Made by a program: the position numbers and the translations under genes
In this document: positions 41,642 to 51,400 of the stretch, piece by piece
How positions within the stretch are numbered: the first letter of the stretch is position 1
Layout of the letters: every line of letters starts with the position of its first letter
The notes under the pieces: generated by a model
What the model saw: only the letters and a program-made list of their open reading frames with translations
Told to the model about the DNA's origin: nothing
The model's database searches: none
From: Hyphomicrobiales bacterium
Lineage (GTDB): Bacteria > Pseudomonadota > Alphaproteobacteria > Rhizobiales > Beijerinckiaceae
DNA: 64,000 bases
NCBI GenBank assembly: GCA_900473415.1
Contig: UCLR01000038.1
Span: 22,365-86,364 of the forward strand
Direction: 5' to 3'

Positions 41642-43705
41642 TCAGGAGGCGCGGCGGAAGTCCGCGTCCTTCTCGTCTCCGCCGTCGTCGAGATCGAAGG
41701 CGAAACCGCCCTTGGCGGCTGTGGCACGGGCAGGTTGCGGCGTCGGCTTGGTCTTCTTGGCGTCCGCTGCCTTCATCTGAACGGCCTTGGCCTTGAGCTG
41801 ACCGACCGCCCGGCTGACGCCGACCTGGGCATCCTCGATCCGGAAGAAGGAGATGGTGGTCTGGAGCTGCTCGGCCTGGGCGGCCAGCTCCTCGGAGGTG
41901 GCGGAGACCTCTTCGGAGGCGGCGGCGTTCTGCTGCGTCACCTTGTCGAGCTGCTGGATCGCCTGGTTGATCTGGCTGGAGCCGACATCCTGCTCGCGGC
42001 AGGCGGCGGTGATCTCCTCGACCAGCTCGGCGGTCTTTTTGATGTCGGGCACCAGCTTGGCCAGCATCGAGCCGGCTTCCTGGGCGACCTTGACGGTGTC
42101 GGTCGAGAGCGTGCCGATCTCGGCGGCGGCCGCCTGGCTGCGCTCGGCGAGCTTGCGCACCTCGGAGGCGACGACCGCGAAGCCTTTGCCGTGCTCGCCG
42201 GCGCGGGCGGCTTCCACCGCGGCGTTCAGCGCGAGCAGGTCGGTCTGGCGGGCGATCTCCTGGACGATGGTGATCTTGGCGGCGATGGTCTGCATCGCGT
42301 CGACAGCCTTGCCGACCGCCGCACCCGAGGCCTCGGCGTCCTTGGCCGACTGGGCCGCGATCTTCTCGGTCTGGCTCGCGTTCTCGGCGTTCTGCTTCAC
42401 GTTCGCGGCCATCTCCTCCATCGAGGAGGAGGCTTCTTCCGTGGAGGCCGCCTGCTCGGTCGAACCCTGCGACAGCTGCTCGGCGCTCGCCGAAAGCTCC
42501 TGCGAGCCCGACGAGACATTGTCGGCAGCCTGGAGGGCATCGGCCACAACCTGGCGCAGCTTCTCGACCGTGCCGTTCAGCGCCGTGACGAGGTCACCGA
42601 CCTCGTCATTGCTGCGGACTTCCATCGTGCGGGTCAGGTCGCCGGCGGCGACCGCGCCGGCGAGGCTGACGGCCGACGAGAGGCCGCGGCTGATGCTCAG
42701 CGCGATCCAGGTCGCGGCGATGACCGCGATCAGCAGCGAGGCGACGACGATCGAGACCAGCAGGATCTTGGCGAAGGCCGCGGCGGAGGTCGCCGCAGCC
42801 CCGATATCGCGCATGCGCTGCTCGAGGACGTCGCTATAGGCATTGATGGCGTCGAGCGCTTCCGTCACGGCCTTGCGGCCCTCGCCCTTGCTCAGCTCGG
42901 CTGCGCGGATGGCGCCGCCCTCACGGGCGGTATCCAGGGTGCGGCCGATGACTGTAAGCAGTTGGTCGGTGTTAGACTCCAGGGCCTGGGTCGCGAGGCC
43001 GAGCGGCTTGAGCGCTGCGACAGAGCTGGCAAGCGAACGCTTGAGCGTTTCCTCCTGGGCCAGCACATTGCGGCGGCGGATATCCAGCTCCGCATGTGAA
43101 TCAGCGGTCAGCATCTCGTTGACGAGGCGCAGTGTGCGCGCTGTCTCGTAGCGCGTGGCGGTGAGCAGACGTGCAGCCACCGCGCTCTCCAGGGAGGCGG
43201 GGTTCTTGTCGAGTTCGGCGAAGAGTGCATCGGCAGAAGCGGACTGCCGATTGACGGCCTGCACGCCCTCGCCCATCCAGATGGCCTCGGCGTGGTTGCC
43301 TGAGTTGAGCTTGGCCTGCCGGATCGTCTCGTCCTGAACATCGCTCAGGAGCTTGAGCTTGGCAGAGGCCTGGTCGAGCAGCCGCTTGCCCTGTTCGCTC
43401 GCGCTGCCATACATCTCGGCGGCGATGTTGCGCACGGCTTCGCGATGGCTGGCGACTTCCGCCGCTGCGGCCGCGATGTCCTTGTCCTCGCTGGAGAGGA
43501 TGACATCCTTCTCGGCCCGGACCTGCCCTTGCAGGTTGTTCATCAGGTCGCCGAGCTTCGCCACGCGGTTGCCCTGATCGATGATCGACTTCTCGGCCTC
43601 GGCCATCGCTTCGAGTTCGTAATATGCGATGCCGCCGGCAACCATCGACAGCGCGATGATCGCGCCGAAGGTCGAGGCCAGCTTGGCCTTGATGGTGAAT
43701 CTCAT
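41642..43705 (-). CDS. Methyl-accepting chemotaxis protein, paralogue of the neighbouring receptor
   Basis: 687 residues: helix 1 (about 8-30), periplasmic helical sensor, helix 2 (ILLVSIVVASLLIAVIAATWIAL), one HAMP (AGDLTRTMEVRSNDEVGDL), and a signalling domain almost identical in residue sequence to that of the adjacent receptor over about 230 residues. It lacks the 45-residue second HAMP-like unit. The tail GGFAFDLDDGGD ends with DADFRRAS. The pair arose by duplication, and the signalling half may have been homogenised by gene conversion. The start at 43705 follows a run of six G; the upstream frame is a shadow of cheW. Confidence 0.92.
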   Translation of the reverse strand: MRFTIKAKLASTFGAIIALSMVAGGIAYYELEAMAEAEKSIIDQGNRVAKLGDLMNNLQGQVRAEKDVILSSEDKDIAAAAAEVASHREAVRNIAAEMYGSASEQGKRLLDQASAKLKLLSDVQDETIRQAKLNSGNHAEAIWMGEGVQAVNRQSASADALFAELDKNPASLESAVAARLLTATRYETARTLRLVNEMLTADSHAELDIRRRNVLAQEETLKRSLASSVAALKPLGLATQALESNTDQLLTVIGRTLDTAREGGAIRAAELSKGEGRKAVTEALDAINAYSDVLEQRMRDIGAAATSAAAFAKILLVSIVVASLLIAVIAATWIALSISRGLSSAVSLAGAVAAGDLTRTMEVRSNDEVGDLVTALNGTVEKLRQVVADALQAADNVSSGSQELSASAEQLSQGSTEQAASTEEASSSMEEMAANVKQNAENASQTEKIAAQSAKDAEASGAAVGKAVDAMQTIAAKITIVQEIARQTDLLALNAAVEAARAGEHGKGFAVVASEVRKLAERSQAAAAEIGTLSTDTVKVAQEAGSMLAKLVPDIKKTAELVEEITAACREQDVGSSQINQAIQQLDKVTQQNAAASEEVSATSEELAAQAEQLQTTISFFRIEDAQVGVSRAVGQLKAKAVQMKAADAKKTKPTPQPARATAAKGGFAFDLDDGGDEKDADFRRAS

Positions 43706-43730
43706 CTCAGAACCCCCCAACGCGTCTGTC

Positions 43731-44216
43731 TCAATCGAGAATGCGAGCCATGTCGGGAACGATGACGAATTCGTCGTTCCACTTGGTGATGAATCGGATG
43801 AACTCCGGGCGCCAATGGCTGCCGAGGCGCGGGGTCTGCTGGATGTGGCGGGAGGAGACCTCGCTGACCTCGTAGACCTTGTCGGCGAGGAGGCCGAGGG
43901 TGACGGCGTCGCCGTCGATCTCGACCTCGATGACGACGATGCGGGTGTCCTGAGTCTGGGCGGTCCTGGCCATGCCGAAGCGAGTGCGCAAATCGGCGAG
44001 CGGGATGACGTTCCCGCGCACATTGATCAGCGCCGGCAGGAAGGCGCGGGCGCCGGCGACGCGCGTCACCGGGACGGGATCGATGATCTCGCGGACCAGG
44101 TCGGTCTCGACGGCGAAGATCTCGTTGCCGAGGCCGACCATCAGCACCTGCAGCAGCGTCTCGCCGGCGGGCGGGGCGGCGGCGGCCGCCTCGAAGGTGT
44201 GAAGCTCGGCCATCAC
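43731..44216 (-). CDS. cheW: Chemotaxis coupling protein CheW, proximal copy
   Basis: 161 residues with the CheW fold: EIFAVETDLVREIIDPVPVTRV, AFLPALINVRGNVIPLADLRTRFG and LGLLADKVYEVSEV. It overlaps the cheA stop by four bases, so production is tied to CheA. It should dock receptors to the kinase. Confidence 0.93.
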   Translation of the reverse strand: MMAELHTFEAAAAAPPAGETLLQVLMVGLGNEIFAVETDLVREIIDPVPVTRVAGARAFLPALINVRGNVIPLADLRTRFGMARTAQTQDTRIVVIEVEIDGDAVTLGLLADKVYEVSEVSSRHIQQTPRLGSHWRPEFIRFITKWNDEFVIVPDMARILD

Positions 44217-46231
44217 GCGGCCTCCGGGGTGCGATCGCCCTCGGCGCGGCCATGGCCGAGCGTGATGAGCTGGGCGACGTCGAGGATGAGCGCTGCCGAG
44301 CCATCGCCGAGGATGGTGGCGCCGGAGAACATCGTGACGTCGGAGTGGAGCTTGGAGAGCGACTTGATCACCGTCTGGTGGCTGCCGATGATCTGGTCGA
44401 CGACGAGGCCGACGCGGGTGTCGCCGATCGCGGTGATGATGACCTTCTGGAAGGGATCGGCCTGGCCCTCGGCCTCGAACAGGTCGCGCAGGCGCAGGAA
44501 GGGCACGAGCTCGCCGCGCACGTTGAGGAAGCTGCGGCCGCGCGCGCGCGCCTCATCGGCGGCGGTGAGCTCGATGCATTCCTCGACGGCCGAGAGCGGG
44601 ATGATGTAGCGGCCCTCGCCGACCCGGATCAGTAGCCCGTCGATGATGGCGAGCGTCAGCGGCAGGCGCAGCGTCACCGAGGAGCCGTGGCCCGGCACGG
44701 TGGTGAGGTCGATCGAGCCGCGCATCGCCTCGATGGTGCGCTTGACCACGTCCATGCCGACGCCGCGGCCCGACAGCGCCGAGATCGTCTTCGCCGTCGA
44801 GAAGCCGGGGTGGAACAGGAACTGGTGGATCTCGTGCTCGCTGAGATTCGCGCCCGGCTGGAGCAACCCCTGCTCCTCGGCCTTGGCGCGGATGCGGGCG
44901 GTGTCGAGGCCGGCGCCGTCGTCCTGCACGGTCACCAGCACCTGGGCGCCGACATAGCGGGCGGAGAGCTCGATACGGCCCGTCGCCGATTTGCTCGTTT
45001 GGCTACGCCGGTCCGCGCTCTCGATGCCGTGGTCGATGGCGTTGCGGATGAGATGGACCAGCGGATCGGCGAGGCGCTCGATCATGGTCTTGTCCATCTC
45101 GGTCTCCTCGCCGACCGTGACGAAGTCGACCGGCTTGCCGAGGTCGCGCGAGAGGTCGTGGACGAGGCGGCGGAAGCGGCCGAAGAGCGAGCCCATCGGC
45201 ACCATGCGCACGCCCATGGTGGTGTCGCGCAGGCCGGAGGCGAGGCGCTCGATCTCCTCGGCGATCGCCTTGATCGAGAGGTCGTGGCTGGTATTGGCGA
45301 GCTGCGAGAGCCGGGCCTGGGCGATGACGAGCTCGCCGACCCGGTCCATCAGCTCGTCGAGGCGCTCGGCCTGGACGCGCACGGTCGAGGTCTTGTCCTC
45401 GGCACGGCGGTTGAACTCGACCTTCTCCGCTGCCGGCTTCTCGGCCGGGGCGGCGACCTCCGCAACGGGAGCCATGGCGGGCTCGGCGGCGACCGGCGTA
45501 TCCGCTTCCGGCGCCGCTTCCCCGGAGCCGAGCGGCGCGATGACGAGCTTCATCTCATCGCGGACGAACATGAAGACGTCCTCGATCTCCGCGGGCGCGC
45601 AAGACGCCTCCAGCTCCACCACCCAGGTGATGAGGCAGCTCACCGGATCGAGCGCGTCGAGCTCGGGCACCGCGTCGAGCGAGGCCTCGACCCGGCAGGG
45701 GCCGAGCGCGCGCAAGTCGTCGAGCAGGACGAGCGGATTGGTGCCGTTGCGCAGGATGTCCGGCTCGAAGGCGATCTCGATGCGCCAACCGGAGACGGCG
45801 GCCGCCTCCTGCGGCTCGGCGAGGACGGCCGGGGCCGCGACTTCGCTGGCCCTGCCACCGCCGTCGCCGACGAGGCGATGCAGCTCCTCCACGATCGCCT
45901 CGCCGATGATCGGGTCGGTCGAATCCGGATCCTCGATCAGCGTGCGGATATAATCCTTGGCCGAGAGCGAGACGGTGACGATGTCGCGGTTGGCGTCGAT
46001 GCGGCCCTTGCGGATCAGGTCGAAGGCCGTCTCGAAATCATGGGTGAAGGCGGCGACGCGGTCGAAGCCGAACATCGCGCCGGAGCCCTTGATCGTATGC
46101 AGCGCGCGAAACGCCGCATCGACGAGGTCGCGGTCCTGCGGCCTCTGTCCAAGGTCGAGCAACACCGTCTCGAGGCTGTCGAGGAGGTCGGCCGCCTCCT
46201 GCCGGAACGTTTCTGCCGGATCGATGTTCAT
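44213..46231 (-). CDS. cheA: Chemotaxis histidine kinase CheA
   Basis: 672 residues: Hpt domain with phospho-His45 (FRALHTIKGSGAMFG), a central region with an alanine/proline linker, dimerisation helices, ATPase with N box HLIRNAIDHGIE and G boxes DDGAGLD and ALSGRGVGMDVV, and a C-terminal CheW-like domain (GELVPFLRLRDLF). It would phosphorylate the CheY encoded just upstream and CheB. Its start overlaps the cheY stop by one base. Confidence 0.96.
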   Translation of the reverse strand: MNIDPAETFRQEAADLLDSLETVLLDLGQRPQDRDLVDAAFRALHTIKGSGAMFGFDRVAAFTHDFETAFDLIRKGRIDANRDIVTVSLSAKDYIRTLIEDPDSTDPIIGEAIVEELHRLVGDGGGRASEVAAPAVLAEPQEAAAVSGWRIEIAFEPDILRNGTNPLVLLDDLRALGPCRVEASLDAVPELDALDPVSCLITWVVELEASCAPAEIEDVFMFVRDEMKLVIAPLGSGEAAPEADTPVAAEPAMAPVAEVAAPAEKPAAEKVEFNRRAEDKTSTVRVQAERLDELMDRVGELVIAQARLSQLANTSHDLSIKAIAEEIERLASGLRDTTMGVRMVPMGSLFGRFRRLVHDLSRDLGKPVDFVTVGEETEMDKTMIERLADPLVHLIRNAIDHGIESADRRSQTSKSATGRIELSARYVGAQVLVTVQDDGAGLDTARIRAKAEEQGLLQPGANLSEHEIHQFLFHPGFSTAKTISALSGRGVGMDVVKRTIEAMRGSIDLTTVPGHGSSVTLRLPLTLAIIDGLLIRVGEGRYIIPLSAVEECIELTAADEARARGRSFLNVRGELVPFLRLRDLFEAEGQADPFQKVIITAIGDTRVGLVVDQIIGSHQTVIKSLSKLHSDVTMFSGATILGDGSAALILDVAQLITLGHGRAEGDRTPEAA

Positions 46232-46596
46232 CAGGCGCGCACCAGCTTGGCGACGACGGCGAGCAGCTGTTCGGGCTTGAACGGCTTGGTGATCCAGCCC
46301 GTCGCCCCGGCGGCCTTGGCCTCCTGCTTGACGGCATCGTCCGACTCCGTGGTCAGGAAGACGATCGGGACGCCGACGAAGCTCGGCAGCGCGCGCAGCG
46401 CCTTGATCATCTGCATGCCGTTCATCACCGGCATGTTGAGGTCGGTGATGACAAGGTCGAAGCTCTGCGCCTTGGCCCGCGCCAGCCCTTCCGAGCCATC
46501 GCCGGCCTCGACCACCGCGTGACCGGTGGGGGCGAGCGACAGCTTGATCATCTGGCGGATGCTCGGGGAGTCGTCGACGGTGAGGATCGTCGCCAT
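46231..46596 (-). CDS. cheY: Chemotaxis response regulator CheY
   Basis: 121 residues, a single receiver domain: acidic pair D8/D9, phosphoacceptor D52 (VITDLNMPVMNG), T82/T83 and K104 (TKPFKP). It is the likely output of CheA. The start at 46596 is chosen because the domain begins here; upstream frame is a shadow of the STAS gene. Whether it acts on flagella or another output cannot be told. Confidence 0.95.
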   Translation of the reverse strand: MATILTVDDSPSIRQMIKLSLAPTGHAVVEAGDGSEGLARAKAQSFDLVITDLNMPVMNGMQMIKALRALPSFVGVPIVFLTTESDDAVKQEAKAAGATGWITKPFKPEQLLAVVAKLVRA

Positions 46597-46601
46597 GGCG
46601 G

Positions 46602-46922
46602 TCAGCTCCTGGACGATGCGCTGGTCAGCGCGGCCGGCATGGCGACGCCGGCGCGCGCAAAGGCGGCAAGGACGGGTTCTGGAACGGATTCGAATGAGAG
46701 GGGCAGGCCGCGCGCCGCAGCGGTGCGATCGGCGGAGACGATGAACTGGACGAAGGTGAGGTCCACCGACTCGACAGCGCCGCAATCGAGGCTCACGCCT
46801 TTTCCCGCGGAGAACATCAGGCGGCAATTTGCGACGACGTCGGCGATGCCACGGATGGTGCAGTCTGCCGGAAGAGCAAACGATGCCGGCATGCCCGACG
46901 CGGGCGCATCGTTGTTGGCCAT
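46602..46922 (-). CDS. STAS-domain protein heading the che operon
   Basis: 106 residues. The central part (LPADCTIRGIADVVANCR, VSLDCGAVESVDLTFVQFIVSAD) matches STAS domains of anti-sigma-factor-antagonist type, with a VDLTFVQ where SpoIIAA has its DSSGL phosphoserine region; the serine is replaced by Thr. It is five bases upstream of cheY, so it is part of the operon. STAS proteins lead several non-flagellar alphaproteobacterial che clusters; its partner is not known. Confidence 0.72.
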   Translation of the reverse strand: MANNDAPASGMPASFALPADCTIRGIADVVANCRLMFSAGKGVSLDCGAVESVDLTFVQFIVSADRTAAARGLPLSFESVPEPVLAAFARAGVAMPAALTSASSRS

Positions 46923-47138
46923 GAAACAACCTCAAACCAGATGACTCGATTCTGGCTTCACTTAGGCATTCTAGCCTTTCCTGTAGCTTAACTGGCGATA
47001 TGACGAATTTTATTCAATTTTTACTCGCCTGCACGGCCCGAGTCGCCTTTGCGCCCATGGGCCCGGATCGGGCGAGGCCCTTCACCCACCGTTAACCATA
47101 AGACGGAGGATGCCTTGCGCTGCAGCAGAGGCTTCAGA

Positions 47139-48152
47139 TCAGCGCGATCGGCGGGTTTCGGAGGGCAGCTCGCCGAAGGCCTGGCGATAGTCGAGCGCGA
47201 AATGGCCGCGGTTGACGAAGCCCCAGCGGCGCGCGACCTCTTCAATGGAGCAGCGTGAGGTCTCGTCCAGCAATTCCGCCCTGACGCGGGAGAGCCGCAC
47301 AGCCTTCAGGTGGGCTTGCGGAGAAATCCGGCGGTGGCGTTGAAAGCCGTGCTGCAAGGAGCGCACGCTGGTTCCCACCGCCTCCGCCACCTGCTGGACT
47401 GTCAACGTGCCATCGATATGGGTGGCGATATGGTCGAGCGCCTGCCTGATCTGCCAGGGGATCTGCTCGAACGGTCCGCGCCCGAACCAGTCGGAATAGT
47501 TATGCGAGAGGCCTTCGAGCAGGGTCGCGACAATGGCGTCACGCAAAAGCCGCGCCGCATGGGAAGAGGTTTGCAGCACCGCATCGCGGCGCAAGCCGGC
47601 CGCTGCTGTAGCGAGCAGGCCGATGACAGCGTTGCCCAGCGCGGAACTGGCATCGAAGGCCGCAGCGATCTCCAGCTTTCGGGGCGCCGGACGGTCGAAC
47701 AGCGATCCGATGACGTCGATGACCGTCGACATCGGCACGGTGAAAAGGAGACCGCGAGTTCCCGCCTCGCAAATAACGGAGTCGGAAGTGGCTGTGTCGA
47801 GCGCAACGACGCCGCCGGCTCGGCATCCAAGCGTCACCGACCCCGACGAGAAGGAAATGCATCCCCGCTCAAGGAACAAGACCGTCAGATTGGACTGGGG
47901 TTTTTCGTGGGCCAGCTTCAGTCCGCTCGGGAAATCGATCCAGATGATCCTGGCACCCGAGAGGCGATAGCCGGTCAGCTGGGCCTCGAAGCCTTTGCTG
48001 TCGAGAGGCGAGGCAGACACGCTTCGCCCGAGAAGTTCAGAAAGCCGAGATCCGGTTGCGCTCGTATCGCGGCTCATAAAATCGGGGCCGCGTACCTCCG
48101 ACGGAAAAGCCAAGCTTTTCGGCGTCACCAGCCTTTGGTCAAAGGCGTTCAT
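47139..48152 (-). CDS. AraC-family transcriptional regulator
   Basis: 337 residues. The C-terminal 100 residues form the double HTH of AraC/XylS proteins: LTVQQVAEAVGTSVRSLQHGFQRH, then SIEEVARRWGFVNRGHFALDYRQAFGELPSE. The N-terminal part is an AraC-binding-like cupin (WIDFPSGLKLAHEK, FSSGSVTLGCRAGG). It stands alone between the che operon and the phosphodiesterase gene. The ATG at 48152 is the longest start; Met26 (MSRDTSATG) is an alternative. Confidence 0.85.
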   Translation of the reverse strand: MNAFDQRLVTPKSLAFPSEVRGPDFMSRDTSATGSRLSELLGRSVSASPLDSKGFEAQLTGYRLSGARIIWIDFPSGLKLAHEKPQSNLTVLFLERGCISFSSGSVTLGCRAGGVVALDTATSDSVICEAGTRGLLFTVPMSTVIDVIGSLFDRPAPRKLEIAAAFDASSALGNAVIGLLATAAAGLRRDAVLQTSSHAARLLRDAIVATLLEGLSHNYSDWFGRGPFEQIPWQIRQALDHIATHIDGTLTVQQVAEAVGTSVRSLQHGFQRHRRISPQAHLKAVRLSRVRAELLDETSRCSIEEVARRWGFVNRGHFALDYRQAFGELPSETRRSR

Positions 48153-48380
48153 ATATACCTGCGGCAGAGATCGGCGCTTGGCTTCACAGGCAATGATTCG
48201 CTCTGATCGACCAACCGCGATCCGACATGGCAGCTATTCTGGATCGTGATGCGACAGATCTTCGATCGTCGCCAAAATCTATCCCATATCCAAAAAACAC
48301 AACGCTATTTCAAACACATGAGCGCCCCACCCTATGACGTCGAGTTCATGATCGCGGCCCCGGCCAGATGAGATCATGAA

Positions 48381-48406
48381 GAAAGGGCGCCTTTCGGCGC
48401 CCTTTC
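48381..48406. terminator. Hairpin terminator downstream of the giant phosphodiesterase gene
   Basis: GAAAGGGCGCC (48381-48391) and GGCGCCCTTTC (48396-48406) form a perfect 11-base stem with a four-base loop. It lies 31 bases beyond the stop codon of the minus-strand gene. The T-run is weak (TTCTTC on that strand). Confidence 0.65.
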
Positions 48407-48437
48407 GCTTCGTCGATGCCGTGGCGAACCTGCCGCC

Positions 48438-51400
48438 TCAGGCGAAGTGGAAGTCGTGCAGGCTGGCGAGCTGGACGTTCTTCAGCGTCAGCGAGGTGTC
48501 GGCGTCGATCGTGAAGACCACATCCGCGCCATCCTGATGCGCCGCCGCCAGCGCCGCGGTGGCGTCGGCGAAGACATCGACCGAGAACTCCAGCACGTCC
48601 GAATTGGCGCCGTTCGTCTTGAAGTCCGTGATCGTGTCCTTGCCGAAGCCGGCCGCGAAGACGAAGACGTCATGGCCGGAGCCGCCGGCGAGCACGTCGT
48701 CGCCCGCCCCACCCGCAATCCGGTCGTCGCCGGAACCGGCATCGACGCTGTCGTTGCCCGCACCCGCCAGGATGATGTCGTTGCCGGAACCGCCGTCGAT
48801 CACGTCGTTACCCGCACCGGCATCGATCATGTCGCTGCCGGAGCCCGCCTTGATCGTGTCGATGCCGTTGCCGCCATGGACGACATCGTCGCCCGAGCCG
48901 CCATCGAGGCTGTCATCACCCTCGCCGCCGGCGAGGCTGTCATTGCCGGCTCCGCCCTTCAGAATGTCATTGCCGGCGCCGCCGTCGAAGGCCTCATTGC
49001 CATTGCCGCCGGCGACCACATCGTCGCCCGCGCCGAAGAGCAGCTTCTCGATGCCCGAGAAGCTGTCGGAGCCGATGCCCTCGCCCGAGACCGTGCCATG
49101 GGCGAAGTCGACCGAAACCGGACCGGTCGCACCCGAGAGATCGAGCGTGTCGAAGCCCGCGCCGCCGTCGATGACGTCGTCGCCGAGGCCGGCCAGGATG
49201 ATGTCGTCGCCGGCGCCGCCGTTGAGGACGTCATCGCCCGCGCCACCATCGATGAGGTTGGCCAGGTGGTCGCCGCTGATCAGGTCGCGGCCGACGCCGC
49301 CGATGACGGTCTCGATCGCCCTCAGCGTATCGGCGCCGATGGCATCGCCCTCGGCCGTGCCGGCGGCGAGGTCGACCACGATGCCGGCGCTGTCGCCGGA
49401 GTAGTCCGCCGTGTCGACGCCTTCGCCACCGTCGAGATCGTCGTCGCCCGCACCGCCGACCAGGATGTCGGAGCCCGCGCCGCCGCTGAGCGCATCGTCG
49501 CCGCCGCCGCCCTTGAGGACGTCGTTGCCGTCGTCGCCGGAGAGCGTGTCATCGCCCGCCCCGCCGTCGATCACGTCGTTGCCGGCACCACCGGAGATCT
49601 CGTCGTCGCCCAGACCGGCGAGGATCGTGTCGTTGCCCGGAGTGGCGGTGAACGCGTCATCGCCGTCCGTGCCGGCAGGCGCCGCGACCGTGACCCTCGC
49701 CGAGGCGGTAGCGGTGCCGCCCTGCCCGTCGGAGACGGTGTAGGTGAAGGAGGCGTTTCCAGCGAACCCTTGGGCCGGGGTGAAGACGACGTTGCCGTTC
49801 TCCAAGGCCACCGTGCCGCCAACCGCATCCTGCACCGACAGGATCGCGAGGATGGCCGTCTCGACATCGCTGTCGTTCAGGAGGAGCGTGGCGGCGGCAA
49901 CGGTCAGTGCCGCTCCGTAGCCGGTGGTGAGGCTGCCGTCGTCCACCGCGACCGGCGCGTCATTGACCGGTTTGACCGTCAGAGACACCGTCGTCTCGGC
50001 GGTTCCGCCCTGCCCGTCCGAGACGACAACCGTGAAGCTGTCGGCGCCGTTGTAGTCGGCATCCGGCGTGTGGCTCCACGCGCCGGTCGCCGCATCGAGC
50101 GTGACCACGCCGTGGGCAGGACCCGCATTCTCCTTGATGGCAAACACCAAGGTATCGCCGTCGACGTCGCTGGCCACGATCGTGCCGGTGACCGCCGTAT
50201 CCTCGTCGGTCCCGGCCGTCACCGGCTGGACGACGGGTGCGGCGTTGACCAGGCGCAGCGAGATGTCGTCCAGCATCGGGCCGTTGTTGCCGCCGGAATT
50301 CCCGACACCCTGGAAGCTGAGCTGGTTCGAGCCGTTGCCGTCGCCGCCCACCACCCGGACGGTGATGGTCTGGTAGGTCTCCCCGGCGGCCGCCATCGGA
50401 TCGCCCGCGGCGGCGCCGGCCGCGATCGTACCCGTTGCCGGATCCCAGCCCGGCGAAGTGCTGTAGACGAGCTCGCCGCCCCAGTAGACGTTGACGCCGT
50501 TGTTGGCGCGCGCCTTGTCGCCATCGGCGAGCGAGAAGGTCAGTTCGTAGAGCCTGCCCTCCTCGACGCCCGCCACGTTCTGGGCGAGCCAGCTATTGGC
50601 GCCGGCGCTGGAGCCAACCAGGTCGATGTAGTAATTGCCGTCCGCGGCGTCGATCGGATTGTTCACCGCGTCCATGCTGCGCGGCCCGTGCTGCTCGATC
50701 TTCTTCTGGCCGCTGATGTCGATCCAGCCCGGAACGGTGCCGTCGGTGTTGCGATAGCCCCAGGTGCCGGCATTGTCGGCGCCGGTCAGGTCTTCGAAGC
50801 TGCCATTGACGATCAGGTTGGGCTTGGCGTCGATCTCGTACAGCGAGACCTTGTCGAGGGCCACGCCGGCGCCGTTCGGGCTGGGCGTGGTGCTCTGGAA
50901 GATCAGCTTGTTCGAGCCGTCACCGGCGCCGCCGACCACGTCGACGGTGATCTCCTGCCACCTGGCCAGCGGCGTGCCCGTATAGATGAGCTGCCCGCCC
51001 CAATAGACGCTGACGCTGTCATTGGTCTGCGCGGTGTCGGTATCGGCGATCGAGAACTTGAGCTGGTAGGTCGCGCCCTGCTCAATGCCGGCCACGGTCT
51101 GGACCAGCTTGGCGTTCTTGGGAGCGCCTTCCATATCGAACCAATAGCTGCCTTCGGCGGGGCCGACGCCGCCCACCGTGTCTCTATGGACCTCGGCGCG
51201 GTTGTCCCCCTCATTGACCCAGCCGGGGATGACGCCCGCAGGGCTGGTATTGCGATAGCCCCAGGTGCCGGCGTCATCCGCGCCGGTCAGGTCTTCGAAA
51301 CCGCCATTGACGATGAGGTTGGGGCCGATGATAGCCACTTCCCCCGCCCGCAAGGCGACTGTCAGCTTCACAGTCGCCGTGTCGACGCCGCCATGACCGT

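Noticed and set aside
46923..47138. Possible flagellar-type (sigma-28) promoter in front of the che operon
   Set aside because: The region is AT-rich, but no TAAA/GCCGATAA pair with proper spacing could be found.
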